64,000 nt of DNA from Chryseobacterium sp. (GTDB lineage: Bacteria; Bacteroidota; Bacteroidia; Flavobacteriales; Weeksellaceae): assembly GCA_031277615.1 (NCBI GenBank), contig JAITMC010000020.1, positions 1-64,000 of the forward strand, read 5' to 3'. Shown piece by piece: positions 53,419 to 63,290 of the stretch (position 1 is its first letter; each line of letters begins with the position of its first letter). Below the pieces are notes generated by a model. The model saw only the letters and a program-made list of their open reading frames with translations. It searched no databases and was not told the origin of the DNA. A program made the position numbers and the translations under genes.

Positions 53419-56016
53419 TTATCTTACAATAAGTTTTTCCGTCTGCATTTTATCTCCCTGCTGAATATTTACCATATACACTCCTTTCTGTAAACCTTTG
53501 GTAGAAATTGCTTTTCTGGATGTGGATTCTCTGGTATCTGAAAACACCAGCTTTCCTGACATATCAAACATTTTGATCTTTACTTCCTGAGAAGATTTAT
53601 CGATATTCCCTACGAAAAACTCATCATAGGTAGGATTCGGGAATACAATATATTTAGTATTAGCCGTATTGGTTTCATGGGTTGCCAGAGCACAATCAGC
53701 GGGAACGGTAAAGTCTTCAACCTGGTCATTTCTCACGGCTTTATTTCCGGCAGAAGCATTCAGCCCAAGACCTCTTCTGGCAAATGTATTCCAGATCATG
53801 CATCTGTCAGCTCCGGCATTTCCTAATGAATCAGCCCGGATAATAGCATCCCTTCCGTCAATAAATGTAGGATTACAGTCCTGAAGCTTAAGTGCATCCA
53901 TTACAATCTGCAAAGCTCTGGCATTTCCGGAGGTCGTACTGGCCAATACATCACTGTTGTAACCGTATCTTTCTATATACTGCCAGGTAAGATCCCACAG
54001 CATGGTAGCCCAGACAAATCCCATACCATGAGGAATAGAAACATTGTTTGAGTTCGTTCTTCCATACGTATAATTATTGACCGAAAAATCAGGAGAATAT
54101 CTGGCAAGTCTGATACCTGGACCATTAGTGGATTCAATCATGACATATGTCCCCATTCCTCTTGCCAGAGCAGCATTATCTCCAGGCCTTGCCGTAAGCA
54201 TTAAGGCAAAATAATCTGACCACCCCTCACCCATTTGTTCATTAGAAATATTAGGGTTAAGACACTCATACCCCTTGGCTGTTAAACGGTTTGAAATTCC
54301 ATGTCCGTATTCATGCGCAACAACCCCATTATCTAAACTCGAGTGTTTAAATCCGGTAGTATTATCAAGACCCAGTGTAGCATTTATTACGGTTCCGGAA
54401 TTAATCTGCCCCACCAGAAACTCTCCTTCCGTTTTTCCCATATCTAAAGAAGGAATCGTGATTTGATTGGTATAATTACCAAAATTCCCCCAATCAATAG
54501 ATATGGGGCTAGTATATGTCGGAGAATATATTATTGCTCCCGTGGCACCGGCATTCTGTGCATTAAGAATTTTAAGACCATATTCACAACCTTCATCTTT
54601 TATAAGTGCTATTCTTCCTGACAAGCTGCCAGCTGCCATAGCTGTACAGGAATTATCTGATGTAGGAATAGCCAGGTCTCCGGTACTGATATTGTATGGT
54701 GAAGATGTTGAAAATGTAGAAACTTTAGGGCGATTTACCACATCGGGCGGAGCATTATAATGATATTTCGAAACCGGATTAGGATCTGTAGCTGTTGCTT
54801 TTCTTGGAAAAAGATACATCTGCATCCTTGGCGCTTCAACATTAGGAACTCCATTCTGTATATATTCATGTCCCGGACTAAAATTTGCATTACCTAAATC
54901 GGAACCGTCAAATGCTTCGGCATTCACGGCATCCCCACCTATTCCTCCACGATCAAAGTTATTGGTTTGAAAGTTTCTGGCTGACTCTGTAAATCCGAAC
55001 CTGTAAAATATATCATGCATTTTGTTGTTCATATAGAACAGATTGGTAATACCTGCATCTCTATAAGTAAAGGGACTGTCATTACTTCCATCGGCAAAAG
55101 GGAAATCGAAATTCCGGGAATTCCCCCCATCCGGTGAATATCCTGGTGTATTTCTTCCATCCTGATCAGAATAAGCATATACATTATTCCCTCTGGTATT
55201 GGTATAATGATTGGTACCATCAGAATGCCATCCTTCCGGAGAAGTGGTCAGATCCCAAGGGTTAGTAACAAGTGAGCGTGATCCGAATGTGGGTGCTTCC
55301 AATGGTAAGGCAAAAACATTATAAGAAGCATTATCAGGTTGTAGCAGGTGTGCTTTTTTATTGACAGTATTCGTTTTCGCTTCGCAATGTTCTGTTATTT
55401 CAGAATATGACGTTAATTCTTCTATGGAGAATTTATCATCATCAGACGGATGGTCAAAGTTGCAGCTGAGGGTTGTATTGTTTTTACTGAGGATTTCCCC
55501 ACTATCTGCTGCTGCAATCACATGCCAGACTGCGGAAGAATTTCTATCGGATACAAATATTTCTTTTGAAAGGATATAGATTCCGTTTTTTTCAAAATAT
55601 ACATCAGGCAGATAATTTATTTTGCGGATGGCTTTAAGTTCCAGCTTCTGCTTCAGAAAGTCTTCTGAAAATTTTTCCTGAGCTTTTTTCTGTACGGCAG
55701 TCACTATATTTCTGCTGAACTCATTTTTTTCAAAAATGATCTTTTCATCTTTAATGATCACTTTCCCTAATGCATTGTAGACTCTGCGTCCGTCATACGT
55801 CTGCTGTACATTAACAATGGTTACCCCCAGGCTTTTAGAAACATCCTCATTAAGGATCCTGACATCCGCCTTTTTATTTCCATTGTTCTTTTGGGTAAAC
55901 TCTCCTTTTTTCTGGTAATAATCCTGAATAAGCCGGGTAGAATTTTGGGCACTTATTGTACCAAAAGCCAAAAGAAAGGCTACTGAAACAGGAACTAAAA
56001 ATACTTTTTTATTCAT
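53419..56016 (-). CDS. T9SS-secreted M36 (fungalysin) metallopeptidase
   Basis: The 865-residue protein has a signal peptide (ends TISAQ) and an FTP propeptide (about 30-110). The catalytic domain has VVAHEYGHGISNR (HExxH at about 568) and the third ligand in GEGWSDYFALM. A protease-associated (PA) domain is inserted at about 430-545 (SCTAMAAGSLSGRIALIKDE). A T9SS type A sorting domain closes it (YIVFPNPTYDEFFVGN). It is a secreted endoprotease. The gene is monocistronic, with its own terminator. Confidence 0.93.
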   Translation of the reverse strand: MNKKVFLVPVSVAFLLAFGTISAQNSTRLIQDYYQKKGEFTQKNNGNKKADVRILNEDVSKSLGVTIVNVQQTYDGRRVYNALGKVIIKDEKIIFEKNEFSRNIVTAVQKKAQEKFSEDFLKQKLELKAIRKINYLPDVYFEKNGIYILSKEIFVSDRNSSAVWHVIAAADSGEILSKNNTTLSCNFDHPSDDDKFSIEELTSYSEITEHCEAKTNTVNKKAHLLQPDNASYNVFALPLEAPTFGSRSLVTNPWDLTTSPEGWHSDGTNHYTNTRGNNVYAYSDQDGRNTPGYSPDGGNSRNFDFPFADGSNDSPFTYRDAGITNLFYMNNKMHDIFYRFGFTESARNFQTNNFDRGGIGGDAVNAEAFDGSDLGNANFSPGHEYIQNGVPNVEAPRMQMYLFPRKATATDPNPVSKYHYNAPPDVVNRPKVSTFSTSSPYNISTGDLAIPTSDNSCTAMAAGSLSGRIALIKDEGCEYGLKILNAQNAGATGAIIYSPTYTSPISIDWGNFGNYTNQITIPSLDMGKTEGEFLVGQINSGTVINATLGLDNTTGFKHSSLDNGVVAHEYGHGISNRLTAKGYECLNPNISNEQMGEGWSDYFALMLTARPGDNAALARGMGTYVMIESTNGPGIRLARYSPDFSVNNYTYGRTNSNNVSIPHGMGFVWATMLWDLTWQYIERYGYNSDVLASTTSGNARALQIVMDALKLQDCNPTFIDGRDAIIRADSLGNAGADRCMIWNTFARRGLGLNASAGNKAVRNDQVEDFTVPADCALATHETNTANTKYIVFPNPTYDEFFVGNIDKSSQEVKIKMFDMSGKLVFSDTRESTSRKAISTKGLQKGVYMVNIQQGDKMQTEKLIVR

Positions 56017-56317
56017 ATTCTATATTTTAGGTTTTCACTAAATTATAGATCGTGAAAATCAAAACCTTAAAAAAACAAATCAAAATTTAAAAATACCGTT
56101 ATCTTGTATTTTCCGCAGATTTTAACTTTTTATTTTTAACATTTTTTCAAATTAAGCTTTATAAACTTCAGTTAAAACTTCTATATTCCAGAGTATTCCA
56201 GAAACAAAACCTTCATTATTTTTACGAAATACGGTACTGACGACTGAGTTTTTCAGATTAAAAATAAAAACCTCACTGAAATTCAGCAAGGTTATTTTAT
56301 CCTGACATAAATAACGT
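56017..56317. other. AT-rich intergenic region
   Basis: The 301-bp region upstream of the M36 gene has no credible gene. It contains the terminator hairpin of the acidic-protein gene (56269-56293). Confidence 0.5.
56269..56293 (-). terminator. Terminator of the acidic-protein gene
   Basis: AACCT and AGGTT pair outside, and CTGAA with TTCAG inside, separated by two unpaired bases on each side. On the minus strand T-rich sequence follows. Confidence 0.65.
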
Positions 56318-56608
56318 TTAAGTTAATACATCATCATTTTCTTCTTCATGATCATCCTCATTATCGCTGAGGCTCCAATAATTATTTTCTTCATCTTCGG
56401 ATCCTATTTCCTCCATTTCATCATCCTCTTCAGTGCCGGGAATGTCCAGCCCTTTATCTATTTTATCTTCGTCTTCCTCATTCAGGATTGGATTTCCGTC
56501 TCCGTCCAGCGGAATATGCTTTTCTTTGTTGAAAATATCTTCATTGGGATTATAATCCATCTGTTCCAATTTTCGGTTCTGTTCATTGATATTCTTTTCC
56601 GGTGCCAT
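56318..56608 (-). CDS. Very acidic small protein
   Basis: The 96-residue protein is strongly acidic (runs such as EEDEDKIDKG and EEDDEMEEIGSEDEENN) with no hydrophobic core. It resembles intrinsically disordered acidic proteins and has no recognised domain. Its function is unknown. It follows the dehydrogenase gene by 59 bases and may be cotranscribed. Confidence 0.75.
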   Translation of the reverse strand: MAPEKNINEQNRKLEQMDYNPNEDIFNKEKHIPLDGDGNPILNEEDEDKIDKGLDIPGTEEDDEMEEIGSEDEENNYWSLSDNEDDHEEENDDVLT

Positions 56609-56667
56609 GATATTGAGTGTTTAAGGTTTCTTTAAACAGAACAAAAACAATTCCAAGTCTGGATTTT

Positions 56668-57642
56668 TTATGAATAGATTTCAGGATTTGCACAGTGCGG
56701 CATTTTCTGTCCTTTTGAAAAAGCAATGATATTTTCGGCTGCCAGCCTTGCCATTCCGTTTCGGGCTTCAATGGTTGCCGATCCGATATGGGGAAATACA
56801 CAAACCGTGGAAAGCTCCAGAATAGGGTCATCTTCCGGGATGGGTTCAGGATTGGTGACATCCAGCCCGGCGCCCCAGATTTCTCCGGAAACAATGGCAT
56901 CATAAAGGTCTTTCTGATTGTGAAAACCTCCTCTGGCCGTATTGATAAAGATAGCATCAGGCTTCATCCGCTTAAAGACGGAACGGTTAAAAAGATGTTG
57001 CTGTTCCGGGGTAAAGCTGGCATGAACGCTTAGCACATCTGATTTTCTGACCAGTTCTTCAAAAGAAACATATTCTGCATTGAGTACCTGTTCCGCTTCT
57101 TCGTTCCGGTGGCGGTTGTGGTAGATTACTTTCATATCAAAAGCGCTCAGTGATTTTTTAGCCATTTCAAAGCCGATTCTTCCCAATCCGAAAATACCAA
57201 TTGTTTTTCCGTAGAGTTCCTGCCCTAAGGCCTTCATCGGATCAAATGGCCCCCAATTTCCCTCTTTTACTTTTCTGAAGTTATACGCTGCTCTTCTCGC
57301 GACCGACTGCATCAGCAGAAAAGCCGTATCTGAAGTTGCTTTACTCAGAACATCCGGGGTGTTTCCGATCGGAATTTTTCTGTGAACCGCTTCCTGAATA
57401 TCCACATGGTCAAATCCTACCGAATATAACGCAATAGCTTTAATATCCGGACATTCATCAAAGAATGCTTTATCATATCTGAATGTACTGCCTACGTTTA
57501 AAATAACATCTGTATTTCTACAGTACTGCAGCCATTCATCATAGGACAGGTCTTCATTTTCGGGAAATACAATATCTAATCCTTCATTTTTCAGCATATT
57601 AATTCCTATTTCCGGAATTCTTTTATTGATAAAAACTTTCAT
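56668..57642 (-). CDS. D-2-hydroxyacid dehydrogenase
   Basis: The ATG at 57642 (MKVFINKRIP) is chosen because the upstream ATG at 57678 falls in the terminator of the next gene. The 324-residue protein has the NAD-binding GIFGLGRIGFEM (about 145), the catalytic Arg in NTARGG, Glu in NPEPIPEDDP and His in FPHIGSAT. This is the D-isomer-specific 2-hydroxyacid dehydrogenase arrangement, closest by eye to glycerate/glyoxylate dehydrogenases. The substrate is not proven. Confidence 0.9.
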   Translation of the reverse strand: MKVFINKRIPEIGINMLKNEGLDIVFPENEDLSYDEWLQYCRNTDVILNVGSTFRYDKAFFDECPDIKAIALYSVGFDHVDIQEAVHRKIPIGNTPDVLSKATSDTAFLLMQSVARRAAYNFRKVKEGNWGPFDPMKALGQELYGKTIGIFGLGRIGFEMAKKSLSAFDMKVIYHNRHRNEEAEQVLNAEYVSFEELVRKSDVLSVHASFTPEQQHLFNRSVFKRMKPDAIFINTARGGFHNQKDLYDAIVSGEIWGAGLDVTNPEPIPEDDPILELSTVCVFPHIGSATIEARNGMARLAAENIIAFSKGQKMPHCANPEIYS

Positions 57643-57668
57643 TCTGTTTTGAGTTGATGTTGAAATAA

Positions 57669-57700
57669 AAAACCTCACTTCTGTAGCAAAGTAAGGTTTT
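57669..57700 (-). terminator. Terminator of the gene at 57733
   Basis: AAAACCT-ACTT pairs with AAGT-AGGTTTT, each arm with one unpaired base. On the minus strand T follows. Confidence 0.75.
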
Positions 57701-57732
57701 AACTTTAATATTAAAAATGATCTTCTTTCATC

Positions 57733-57981
57733 TTAATGATTCTTGTTCTTTTCCCAGGCCTCTGAAGCCATTTCCTGAATTTCTTCCCAAACTTCCTTGG
57801 CAGATTTCTGGGCATGAGCCATAAAACCCTGTTTGGTCGCTTCCTGATTCCTGCTTTTCATATCGCTGATGTAATCTTTTACCTGCTGAGAATAACTTTC
57901 TACACTGTATCCGGGATTATTATGCAGGTTTTTCTGAATATTGCTGAAGTCATGTGAAGACTTAAATCTATTCGTGTCCAT
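57733..57981 (-). CDS. Small helical protein of unknown function
   Basis: The 82-residue protein is rich in Lys, Glu, Gln and Ser and mainly amphipathic helix (VKDYISDMKSRNQEATKQGF; AKEVWEEIQEMASEAWEKNK). It has no membrane segment, Cys or catalytic motif. It looks like a soluble cytoplasmic stress or structural protein. No family is recognised. Confidence 0.7.
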   Translation of the reverse strand: MDTNRFKSSHDFSNIQKNLHNNPGYSVESYSQQVKDYISDMKSRNQEATKQGFMAHAQKSAKEVWEEIQEMASEAWEKNKNH

Positions 57982-58126
57982 AATAATAAGATTTTAAGTG
58001 ATTAGGTTTCATTTTGAATCCAATTTTCATTCCGAAACGGTCTTAAAACATCTTAAAAGAATAAAGTTGAGTTAATCTGAACATAAAAAGAGGTGTTATG
58101 ATGGTAAAAACCAGAACAGCATTTTT

Positions 58127-58460
58127 TGTCACGCAAAGCTTTATGAACCTGAATGTTACTTTCAGGAGGATAAGAACACAATCAGCTCCAAAAGTTGGTG
58201 AGAATTTAAATTTTATATTTTAATCACAACAGGAACAAAGAGTTTTAACACGTAATTAACCTTAAGTTTAATGCATGGTGTAGAAGTACACTAAAGTTTT
58301 TAAAAATCTACGATTTTTATTGGTAAAGAAGAGTGAAAACCTAGCAGGTCTCAAAGACCTGTCAAAAATCTGCGTCATCTGCAAAATCTGCGCGAGAAAA
58401 AACACCTACAAATATCAGTGAAATTCATGGAATCTGTAGGAAATTATATTACCCCTCTAA
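58127..58460. repeat. Dispersed repeat family A, diverged copy
   Basis: CACGCAAAGCTTTATGAACC is close to the family core. The stretch 58375-58445 (ATCTGCGTCATCTGCAAAAT, then CTGCGCGAGAAAA) matches, in inverse orientation, the CACAGAT part of the complete copy. The internal hairpin is degenerate. It fills the 500-bp gap upstream of pcm, together with short AT-rich sequence. Confidence 0.6.
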
Positions 58461-58481
58461 TCCAATTCTGAGTTTTAGAGC

Positions 58482-59135
58482 TTAATGATTGGTATTCCCC
58501 AGCATCGGAACAAATTTATAGGCTCCGAATTCTTCTTTTTCAAACTGCGTTGGGGCTACTTTTGTAAACCGGTATAATACCTGTTCGTCTGTGGGACCTA
58601 ATGGAATAACCATTTTGCCTCCTACTTTCAGCTGTTTCAGCAGTTCGGTGGGTAAAGTGGCGGCTCCGCAGGTTACGATAATCTTATCAAAAGGGGCAAA
58701 TGTAGGCAGGCCGGCAAAACCGTCTCCGAAGCTCTGAAATTTAGGATTCAGATGCATTTCCCTGAGTTTTTTCTTGGAGAAATCGAAAAGGTCTTTCTGT
58801 CTTTCAATAGTATATACCAAGCCTTTCATTGCCAGAAGAACGGCTGTCTGATATCCGCATCCCGTTCCGATCTCTAGAATTTTTTCTCCAGGCTGTACCT
58901 GAAGCAGTTCAGACTGTTCCGCTACTGTGGAAGGATGCGAAATCGTCTGCTGTGCAAGAATAGGAAATGCACGGTCTTCATAGGCGAAATCTTCAAAAAT
59001 GCTTTCAATAAAAAGGTGTCTCGGAACTTCATTCATCGCCGAAAGTACATTTTCATCCGAAATTCCGATCCTGTGACGGAGGTAGTCTACAAGAATCTTT
59101 CTTTTTCCTTTATGTACAAACGTATCATGCATCAT
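58482..59135 (-). CDS. pcm: Protein-L-isoaspartate O-methyltransferase
   Basis: The 217-residue protein has the family sequence YEDRAFPILAQQTISHPSTV, the SAM-binding LEIGTGCGYQTAVL (about 88) and VTCGAATLPTELLKQLK. It methylates L-isoaspartyl residues of damaged proteins with S-adenosylmethionine. The usual QTISQP motif reads QTISHP here. It is probably monocistronic. Confidence 0.93.
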   Translation of the reverse strand: MMHDTFVHKGKRKILVDYLRHRIGISDENVLSAMNEVPRHLFIESIFEDFAYEDRAFPILAQQTISHPSTVAEQSELLQVQPGEKILEIGTGCGYQTAVLLAMKGLVYTIERQKDLFDFSKKKLREMHLNPKFQSFGDGFAGLPTFAPFDKIIVTCGAATLPTELLKQLKVGGKMVIPLGPTDEQVLYRFTKVAPTQFEKEEFGAYKFVPMLGNTNH

Positions 59136-59270
59136 GGGGTGGGATATAGATATTAGGTTTTGGTAATCGTTTCTGCAAAAGTAAAAAAACTATCCCTATT
59201 GATCAACCTAAAACCTCCGATATGCTTCTGAATACCGAAAATTATTATCTTTACAAAAATAAAAAAAGCT

Positions 59271-60233
59271 ATGTTAAAAGCAGGTTTGGTAGGTGCCGGA
59301 CATCTGGGTAAGATCCATTTAAGACTTCTGAATCAGTCTGATAAGTATGAACTGGTAGGTTTTCATGATAAAGATGTGGAAAACGGAAAAAAATTAGAAG
59401 CTGAATTCGGATATCCTTATTTTGAAAATTTTGATGAACTTCTGGCCCAGATCGACATGCTGGATATTGTAACGCCAACGGTTTATCATTATGATTATGC
59501 TTTAAAAGCCATTGAAAAAGGGCTGCATTTCTTCATTGAAAAACCGGTTACCCAAACTCTTGAGCAGGCAGAGGAAATCCTGCGTCTGTGTCAGGAAAAC
59601 GGCATTAAAGCTCAGGTTGGGCATGTGGAGCGGTATAACCCGGCTTTCATTGCCACGAAAGAATATATCAAAGATCCGATGTTTATTGAGATCCACAGGC
59701 TGGCAGAGTTCAACCCGCGCGGAACCGATGTTTCCGTAGTGCTGGATCTTATGATTCACGACCTTGATATTTTGCTGAGCATGGTAAAATCAAAAGTAAA
59801 ACATATCCATGCAAGCGGTGTATGTGTGGTAAGCAAAACGCCGGATATTTCCAATGCGAGAATAGAATTTGAAAACGGTTGTGTAGCTAATCTTACAACG
59901 TCCAGAATCTCGATGAAAGCCATGAGAAAAAGCCGGTTCTTCCAGAAAGATGCTTATATTTCCGTGGATTTCCTTGAAAAGAAGGCAGAAGTGATCCGAA
60001 TGAAGGATGCTCCCGAAAACCCTACTCCTTTTGATATGATCATTGAAAATGCTGACGGTGAAAAGAACCAGATCTTATTTGAATATCCGAATATTCAGGC
60101 CAACAATGCCATTCTGGATGAGCTGAATTCTTTTGCCGATGCCATTACAGGAGACAAAAACGTAGAAGTTTCCCTGGAAGACGGAACAGAAGCACTGAAA
60201 GTAGCTTTGGAAATTGTAAAACTGATTTCCTGA
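59271..60233 (+). CDS. Gfo/Idh/MocA family oxidoreductase
   Basis: The 320-residue protein has the N-terminal Rossmann motif GLVGAGHLGKIHLRLL (residues 5-20), EKPVTQTLEQAEE (about 92) with the catalytic Lys, and HDLDILLSMV (about 165). The C-terminal half is the usual alpha/beta domain. It is an NAD(P)-dependent oxidoreductase of a sugar or cyclitol type; the substrate is unknown. It is followed by a secreted-protein gene and a 3-hydroxyacyl-CoA dehydrogenase gene. Confidence 0.93.
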   Translation: MLKAGLVGAGHLGKIHLRLLNQSDKYELVGFHDKDVENGKKLEAEFGYPYFENFDELLAQIDMLDIVTPTVYHYDYALKAIEKGLHFFIEKPVTQTLEQAEEILRLCQENGIKAQVGHVERYNPAFIATKEYIKDPMFIEIHRLAEFNPRGTDVSVVLDLMIHDLDILLSMVKSKVKHIHASGVCVVSKTPDISNARIEFENGCVANLTTSRISMKAMRKSRFFQKDAYISVDFLEKKAEVIRMKDAPENPTPFDMIIENADGEKNQILFEYPNIQANNAILDELNSFADAITGDKNVEVSLEDGTEALKVALEIVKLIS

Positions 60234-60303
60234 ATCATTCTTCTCCCGGGCAGGTCAAAAGATTTTAATAAAAATATTAAGCTTAATTTTAACACAGAGA
60301 AAA

Positions 60304-60714
60304 ATGAAAAAATTACTTATCATTAGCAGCCTTTTGTTCTTTGCGTTTTTTTCAGCGCAGAAGAATCTGTCCTATATCGAAATAGGCTATTCCAGCATCT
60401 GCTGTGGTCCTCCCTCTACAGACCCGGTATTGAATTACCTGAAAGAATTTGCCAGGAAAAACCAATCTAAATCTTTTGAAGTGCTCACTCAGCGCGGACT
60501 TGGCAGAGAAGGGGAATTCAACTTATACGTTGGCATCGACGGACTTGGTAAAAAGCAGAAAAGACTTTTAATGAAAGGACTTTCTTCTATTATCACTGCA
60601 CAAAACAATAAAAGGGACGAAGGCCGTGACGGGTTTGTTAATTTCGATAAAGCCATTACGGTTAACAAAGACGATCTCATCAACAGAAAAAATTTAATTA
60701 TCTATAAAAAATAA
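60304..60714 (+). CDS. Small secreted protein of unknown function
   Basis: The 136-residue product has a signal peptide (LLFFAFFSAQ). The mature part contains a Cys-Cys pair (SSICCGPPST) and a beta-rich middle (GEFNLYVGIDGLGKKQKRLL). No family is recognised. It ends 8 bases before the dehydrogenase gene and may be cotranscribed. Confidence 0.75.
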   Translation: MKKLLIISSLLFFAFFSAQKNLSYIEIGYSSICCGPPSTDPVLNYLKEFARKNQSKSFEVLTQRGLGREGEFNLYVGIDGLGKKQKRLLMKGLSSIITAQNNKRDEGRDGFVNFDKAITVNKDDLINRKNLIIYKK

Positions 60715-60722
60715 AAGAAAAA

Positions 60723-61616
60723 ATGATTAAAAACATTGTAGTTATCGGAGCAGGAACCATGGGGAATGGTATTGCGCATACTTTTGCACAAAGCGGATTC
60801 AAGGTAAACCTGGTAGATGTTTCTCAGGATGCGCTGGACAGAGGCCTGAAAACCATTACTACCAATCTTGACAGAATTATAGCCAAAGGAAATCTTACCG
60901 AGGAGCAGAAAGCTGAAACTTTAGGAAATATCAGTACTTTCACTGCGCTTAAAGACGCTGTAGAATCTGCTGATCTTATTGTAGAAGCAGCTACTGAAAA
61001 CCAGGATCTGAAGCTGAAGATCTTCGGACAGATGGATGAGTTTGCTCCTGAAAACTGTATTCTGGCAACCAATACCTCTTCCATTTCCATTACTAAAATT
61101 GCAGCGGCTACCAAAAGAGCCGATAAAGTGATTGGAATGCACTTTATGAATCCGGTTCCTATTATGAAGCTGGTAGAAATCATCAAAGGGTATTCTACGT
61201 CAAGAGAAACCTTTGATTCGATCTATGAAATGAGCAAAACGCTTGGCAAAGTACCGGTAGAAGTGAATGACTATCCGGGATTTGTTGCCAACAGAATCCT
61301 GATGCCGATGATCAACGAGTCTATCGAAACTCTTTACAATGGTGTAGCCGGTGTAGAGGAAATCGATACGGTAATGAAGCTGGGAATGGCACATCCTATG
61401 GGACCTCTTCAACTGGCCGATTTCATCGGACTTGATGTATGCCTTGCCATCCTGAATGTGATGTATGACGGCTTCAAAAACCCTAAATATGCTCCGAATC
61501 CGCTTCTTGTCAACATGGTAATGGCTGGTAAGCTAGGCGTAAAATCAGGAGAAGGTTTCTATGATTATTCTGAAAGTAAAAAAGCGGAGAAAGTTTCAAA
61601 AATGTTTTTGAAATAA
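60723..61616 (+). CDS. 3-hydroxyacyl-CoA dehydrogenase (HBD-like)
   Basis: The 297-residue protein has the N-terminal NAD-binding GAGTMGNGIAHTF (residues 8-20), the catalytic His in MHFMNPVPIMKLVEI and GFVANRILMPMINE. It matches the short 3-hydroxybutyryl/3-hydroxyacyl-CoA dehydrogenase group that acts in fatty-acid or butanoate metabolism with NAD. The GxGxxG begins directly at the N-terminus and length fits. There is no thiolase or crotonase gene near it. Confidence 0.92.
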   Translation: MIKNIVVIGAGTMGNGIAHTFAQSGFKVNLVDVSQDALDRGLKTITTNLDRIIAKGNLTEEQKAETLGNISTFTALKDAVESADLIVEAATENQDLKLKIFGQMDEFAPENCILATNTSSISITKIAAATKRADKVIGMHFMNPVPIMKLVEIIKGYSTSRETFDSIYEMSKTLGKVPVEVNDYPGFVANRILMPMINESIETLYNGVAGVEEIDTVMKLGMAHPMGPLQLADFIGLDVCLAILNVMYDGFKNPKYAPNPLLVNMVMAGKLGVKSGEGFYDYSESKKAEKVSKMFLK

Positions 61617-61643
61617 TTTCTTCAGGGATCATTTTTGGGCTTC

Positions 61644-62963
61644 ATGAAAATAAAAGAGAAAAATATCCAGATAGCAATGGTCATCATCACGGTAATGATG
61701 ACCATTTTACGTTTTCTGCTGAATGAAAAAGGAAGAGTGAATCCCGATTCTATCCGCTTTATGAGGTTCGCCCATGTGTTTCCGACCATTGACAATACCA
61801 CAACTCCGCTGGGATATCCTGTAGCGGTTAAGCTGTTTACTTTTCTGGGATTTGATGAATTCTGGGGGAGCAAAGCACTTGGCATCGCAGCCCTGCTATA
61901 TATTGTCTGTTTCTGTTGGATCAAGAATTTTTACAGAAGGGGAGCGATTATGCTCAGTGCGCTTTTCAGCTTTGTTTCACTGTATGCCTATACCATGAGT
62001 GAAGCTCTTTTTCTTCCGTTTGTCTTTTTATTTCTGTACACGGCTTCACAGATCATTACCGGGAAACTTGGGGGAAGAAAAGCTGTTTTTTACCTTTCTG
62101 TTTCATTAATTACTCTTTATAACATCAGGTACAGCGCTTTGTTTTTTATGGCAGGAACCGGACTGTACGGACTGCTGTCGCTGAGAAAGAAATATGGACC
62201 GGTATTCATCCTGTCCGGAGTTATTGGCTTAGTATTTATTGCAGCTTATAAATTCCTGTTTATTGATTATTTTAATCAGGATTATGTCAAAACCTTCCTG
62301 GAAGTGGGCCTTCACCCTACTTCTCAATTATTGAGGGAATTTTTCCAGGGGCTTACCACTTCCTTTAATCCGTTTATTCATATTGCAGATCCGGGCGGAG
62401 GCCAAATAAATTTTGCCATTTATGGAATCGGAGTCTTGAATATCCTTCTGCTCATCTACCTCCTGGTAAAAGAGAGGCTTACGGAAACGGAACTTTTTTT
62501 TGTTGTTGCAGGAAGTACAGGAATCTTATGCTCTTATTTCATCCAGTATTTTTATTCTGTAAATCCAATGGATTATCGAATCATTGGTCCTTTTCTTGTT
62601 CCGTTGTGGCTGATTTATTTTCACAGATTATTTAAAATCTTCGGGATCAAAACCTATGTTATCAGTATACTGAGCATTCTAACCGGAATGACTTTCACCT
62701 GGCTGTCCAAAGGAAATTACCTGGAAAACAGAAAAGCAGTATCAGGATTTCTGAAAAGTGAAAAACTGGATAAAGTTCCTTTAAAATTCTACGTCACCAA
62801 AAAAGAGGAAGACCTGAACAAAATGAAAACGGCAGAGCTGGTGAGCACCGTAAATGCTGACGTTACATTTACTTACAAGCCCAAGGATACACTTCAGAAA
62901 ACCACGCTTACATGGTATAAAGTTTTACAAAAAATTAAAATCGACAAGAATAAATATCAATAA
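61644..62963 (+). CDS. Polytopic membrane protein (glycosyltransferase 39-like)
   Basis: The ATG at 61644 (MKIKEKN) is chosen over an in-frame TTG at 61635. The 439-residue protein has about ten transmembrane helices. The N-terminal DSIRFMRFA segment recalls the Asp-containing loop of GT-C dolichyl-phosphate mannosyltransferase-like proteins. The C-terminal 70 residues are hydrophilic. It could transfer a sugar from a lipid carrier, but no firm signature is seen. It starts 27 bases after the dehydrogenase gene. Confidence 0.75.
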   Translation: MKIKEKNIQIAMVIITVMMTILRFLLNEKGRVNPDSIRFMRFAHVFPTIDNTTTPLGYPVAVKLFTFLGFDEFWGSKALGIAALLYIVCFCWIKNFYRRGAIMLSALFSFVSLYAYTMSEALFLPFVFLFLYTASQIITGKLGGRKAVFYLSVSLITLYNIRYSALFFMAGTGLYGLLSLRKKYGPVFILSGVIGLVFIAAYKFLFIDYFNQDYVKTFLEVGLHPTSQLLREFFQGLTTSFNPFIHIADPGGGQINFAIYGIGVLNILLLIYLLVKERLTETELFFVVAGSTGILCSYFIQYFYSVNPMDYRIIGPFLVPLWLIYFHRLFKIFGIKTYVISILSILTGMTFTWLSKGNYLENRKAVSGFLKSEKLDKVPLKFYVTKKEEDLNKMKTAELVSTVNADVTFTYKPKDTLQKTTLTWYKVLQKIKIDKNKYQ

Positions 62964-62969
62964 TTTTAT

Positions 62970-62977
62970 TATCTTTG
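62970..62977 (+). promoter_or_regulatory. -7 promoter element of the acidic-protein gene
   Basis: TATCTTTG fits TAnnTTTG and lies 23 bases before the ATG at 63001, directly after the stop of the previous gene. Confidence 0.5.
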
Positions 62978-63000
62978 GTTAAAGTTAAAACATTAAAAAA

Positions 63001-63240
63001 ATGAAATTACCAAAGTTTTTATTAGCAGATAATTCGGAGTTTCCTGAAGATCTATTCGTAGTACACACAGAATATCCAAGATTTATCTTAAACGTTGAGG
63101 AAGAAGAGGTTGAGTGGTTAGATGATCTTGAGGGTGATGATGAAGAAACAATGGCGGATGAAGCTACTAAAGTGGTAGAAGCTGCCTTCAAATGGTGCGA
63201 TGAAGAGTTGGCTAAGTACGACGAAGAAGAGGAAGATTAA
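63001..63240 (+). CDS. Small acidic protein of unknown function
   Basis: The 79-residue protein is acidic (VEEEEVEWLDDLEGDDEETM, ending YDEEEED) with a structured N-terminal half (PKFLLADNSEFPEDLFVVHT). The short length and acidic tail are conserved-looking in related flavobacteria, but I do not recognise a named family. It has its own promoter and shares a bidirectional terminator with the next gene. Confidence 0.8.
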   Translation: MKLPKFLLADNSEFPEDLFVVHTEYPRFILNVEEEEVEWLDDLEGDDEETMADEATKVVEAAFKWCDEELAKYDEEEED

Positions 63241-63258
63241 TAACAGTCTAAAACATAA

Positions 63259-63284
63259 AAAAGGAACTCAGTTGAGTTCCTTTT
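63259..63284. terminator. Bidirectional terminator
   Basis: AAAAGGAACTCA and TGAGTTCCTTTT form a perfect 12-bp stem around two bases, with T-runs on both strands, between convergent genes. Confidence 0.9.
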
Positions 63285-63290
63285 ATTTTT

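Noticed and set aside
57643-57678. Upstream ATG for the 2-hydroxyacid dehydrogenase
   Set aside because: The extra 12 residues overlap the terminator of the upstream gene and do not match the family start.
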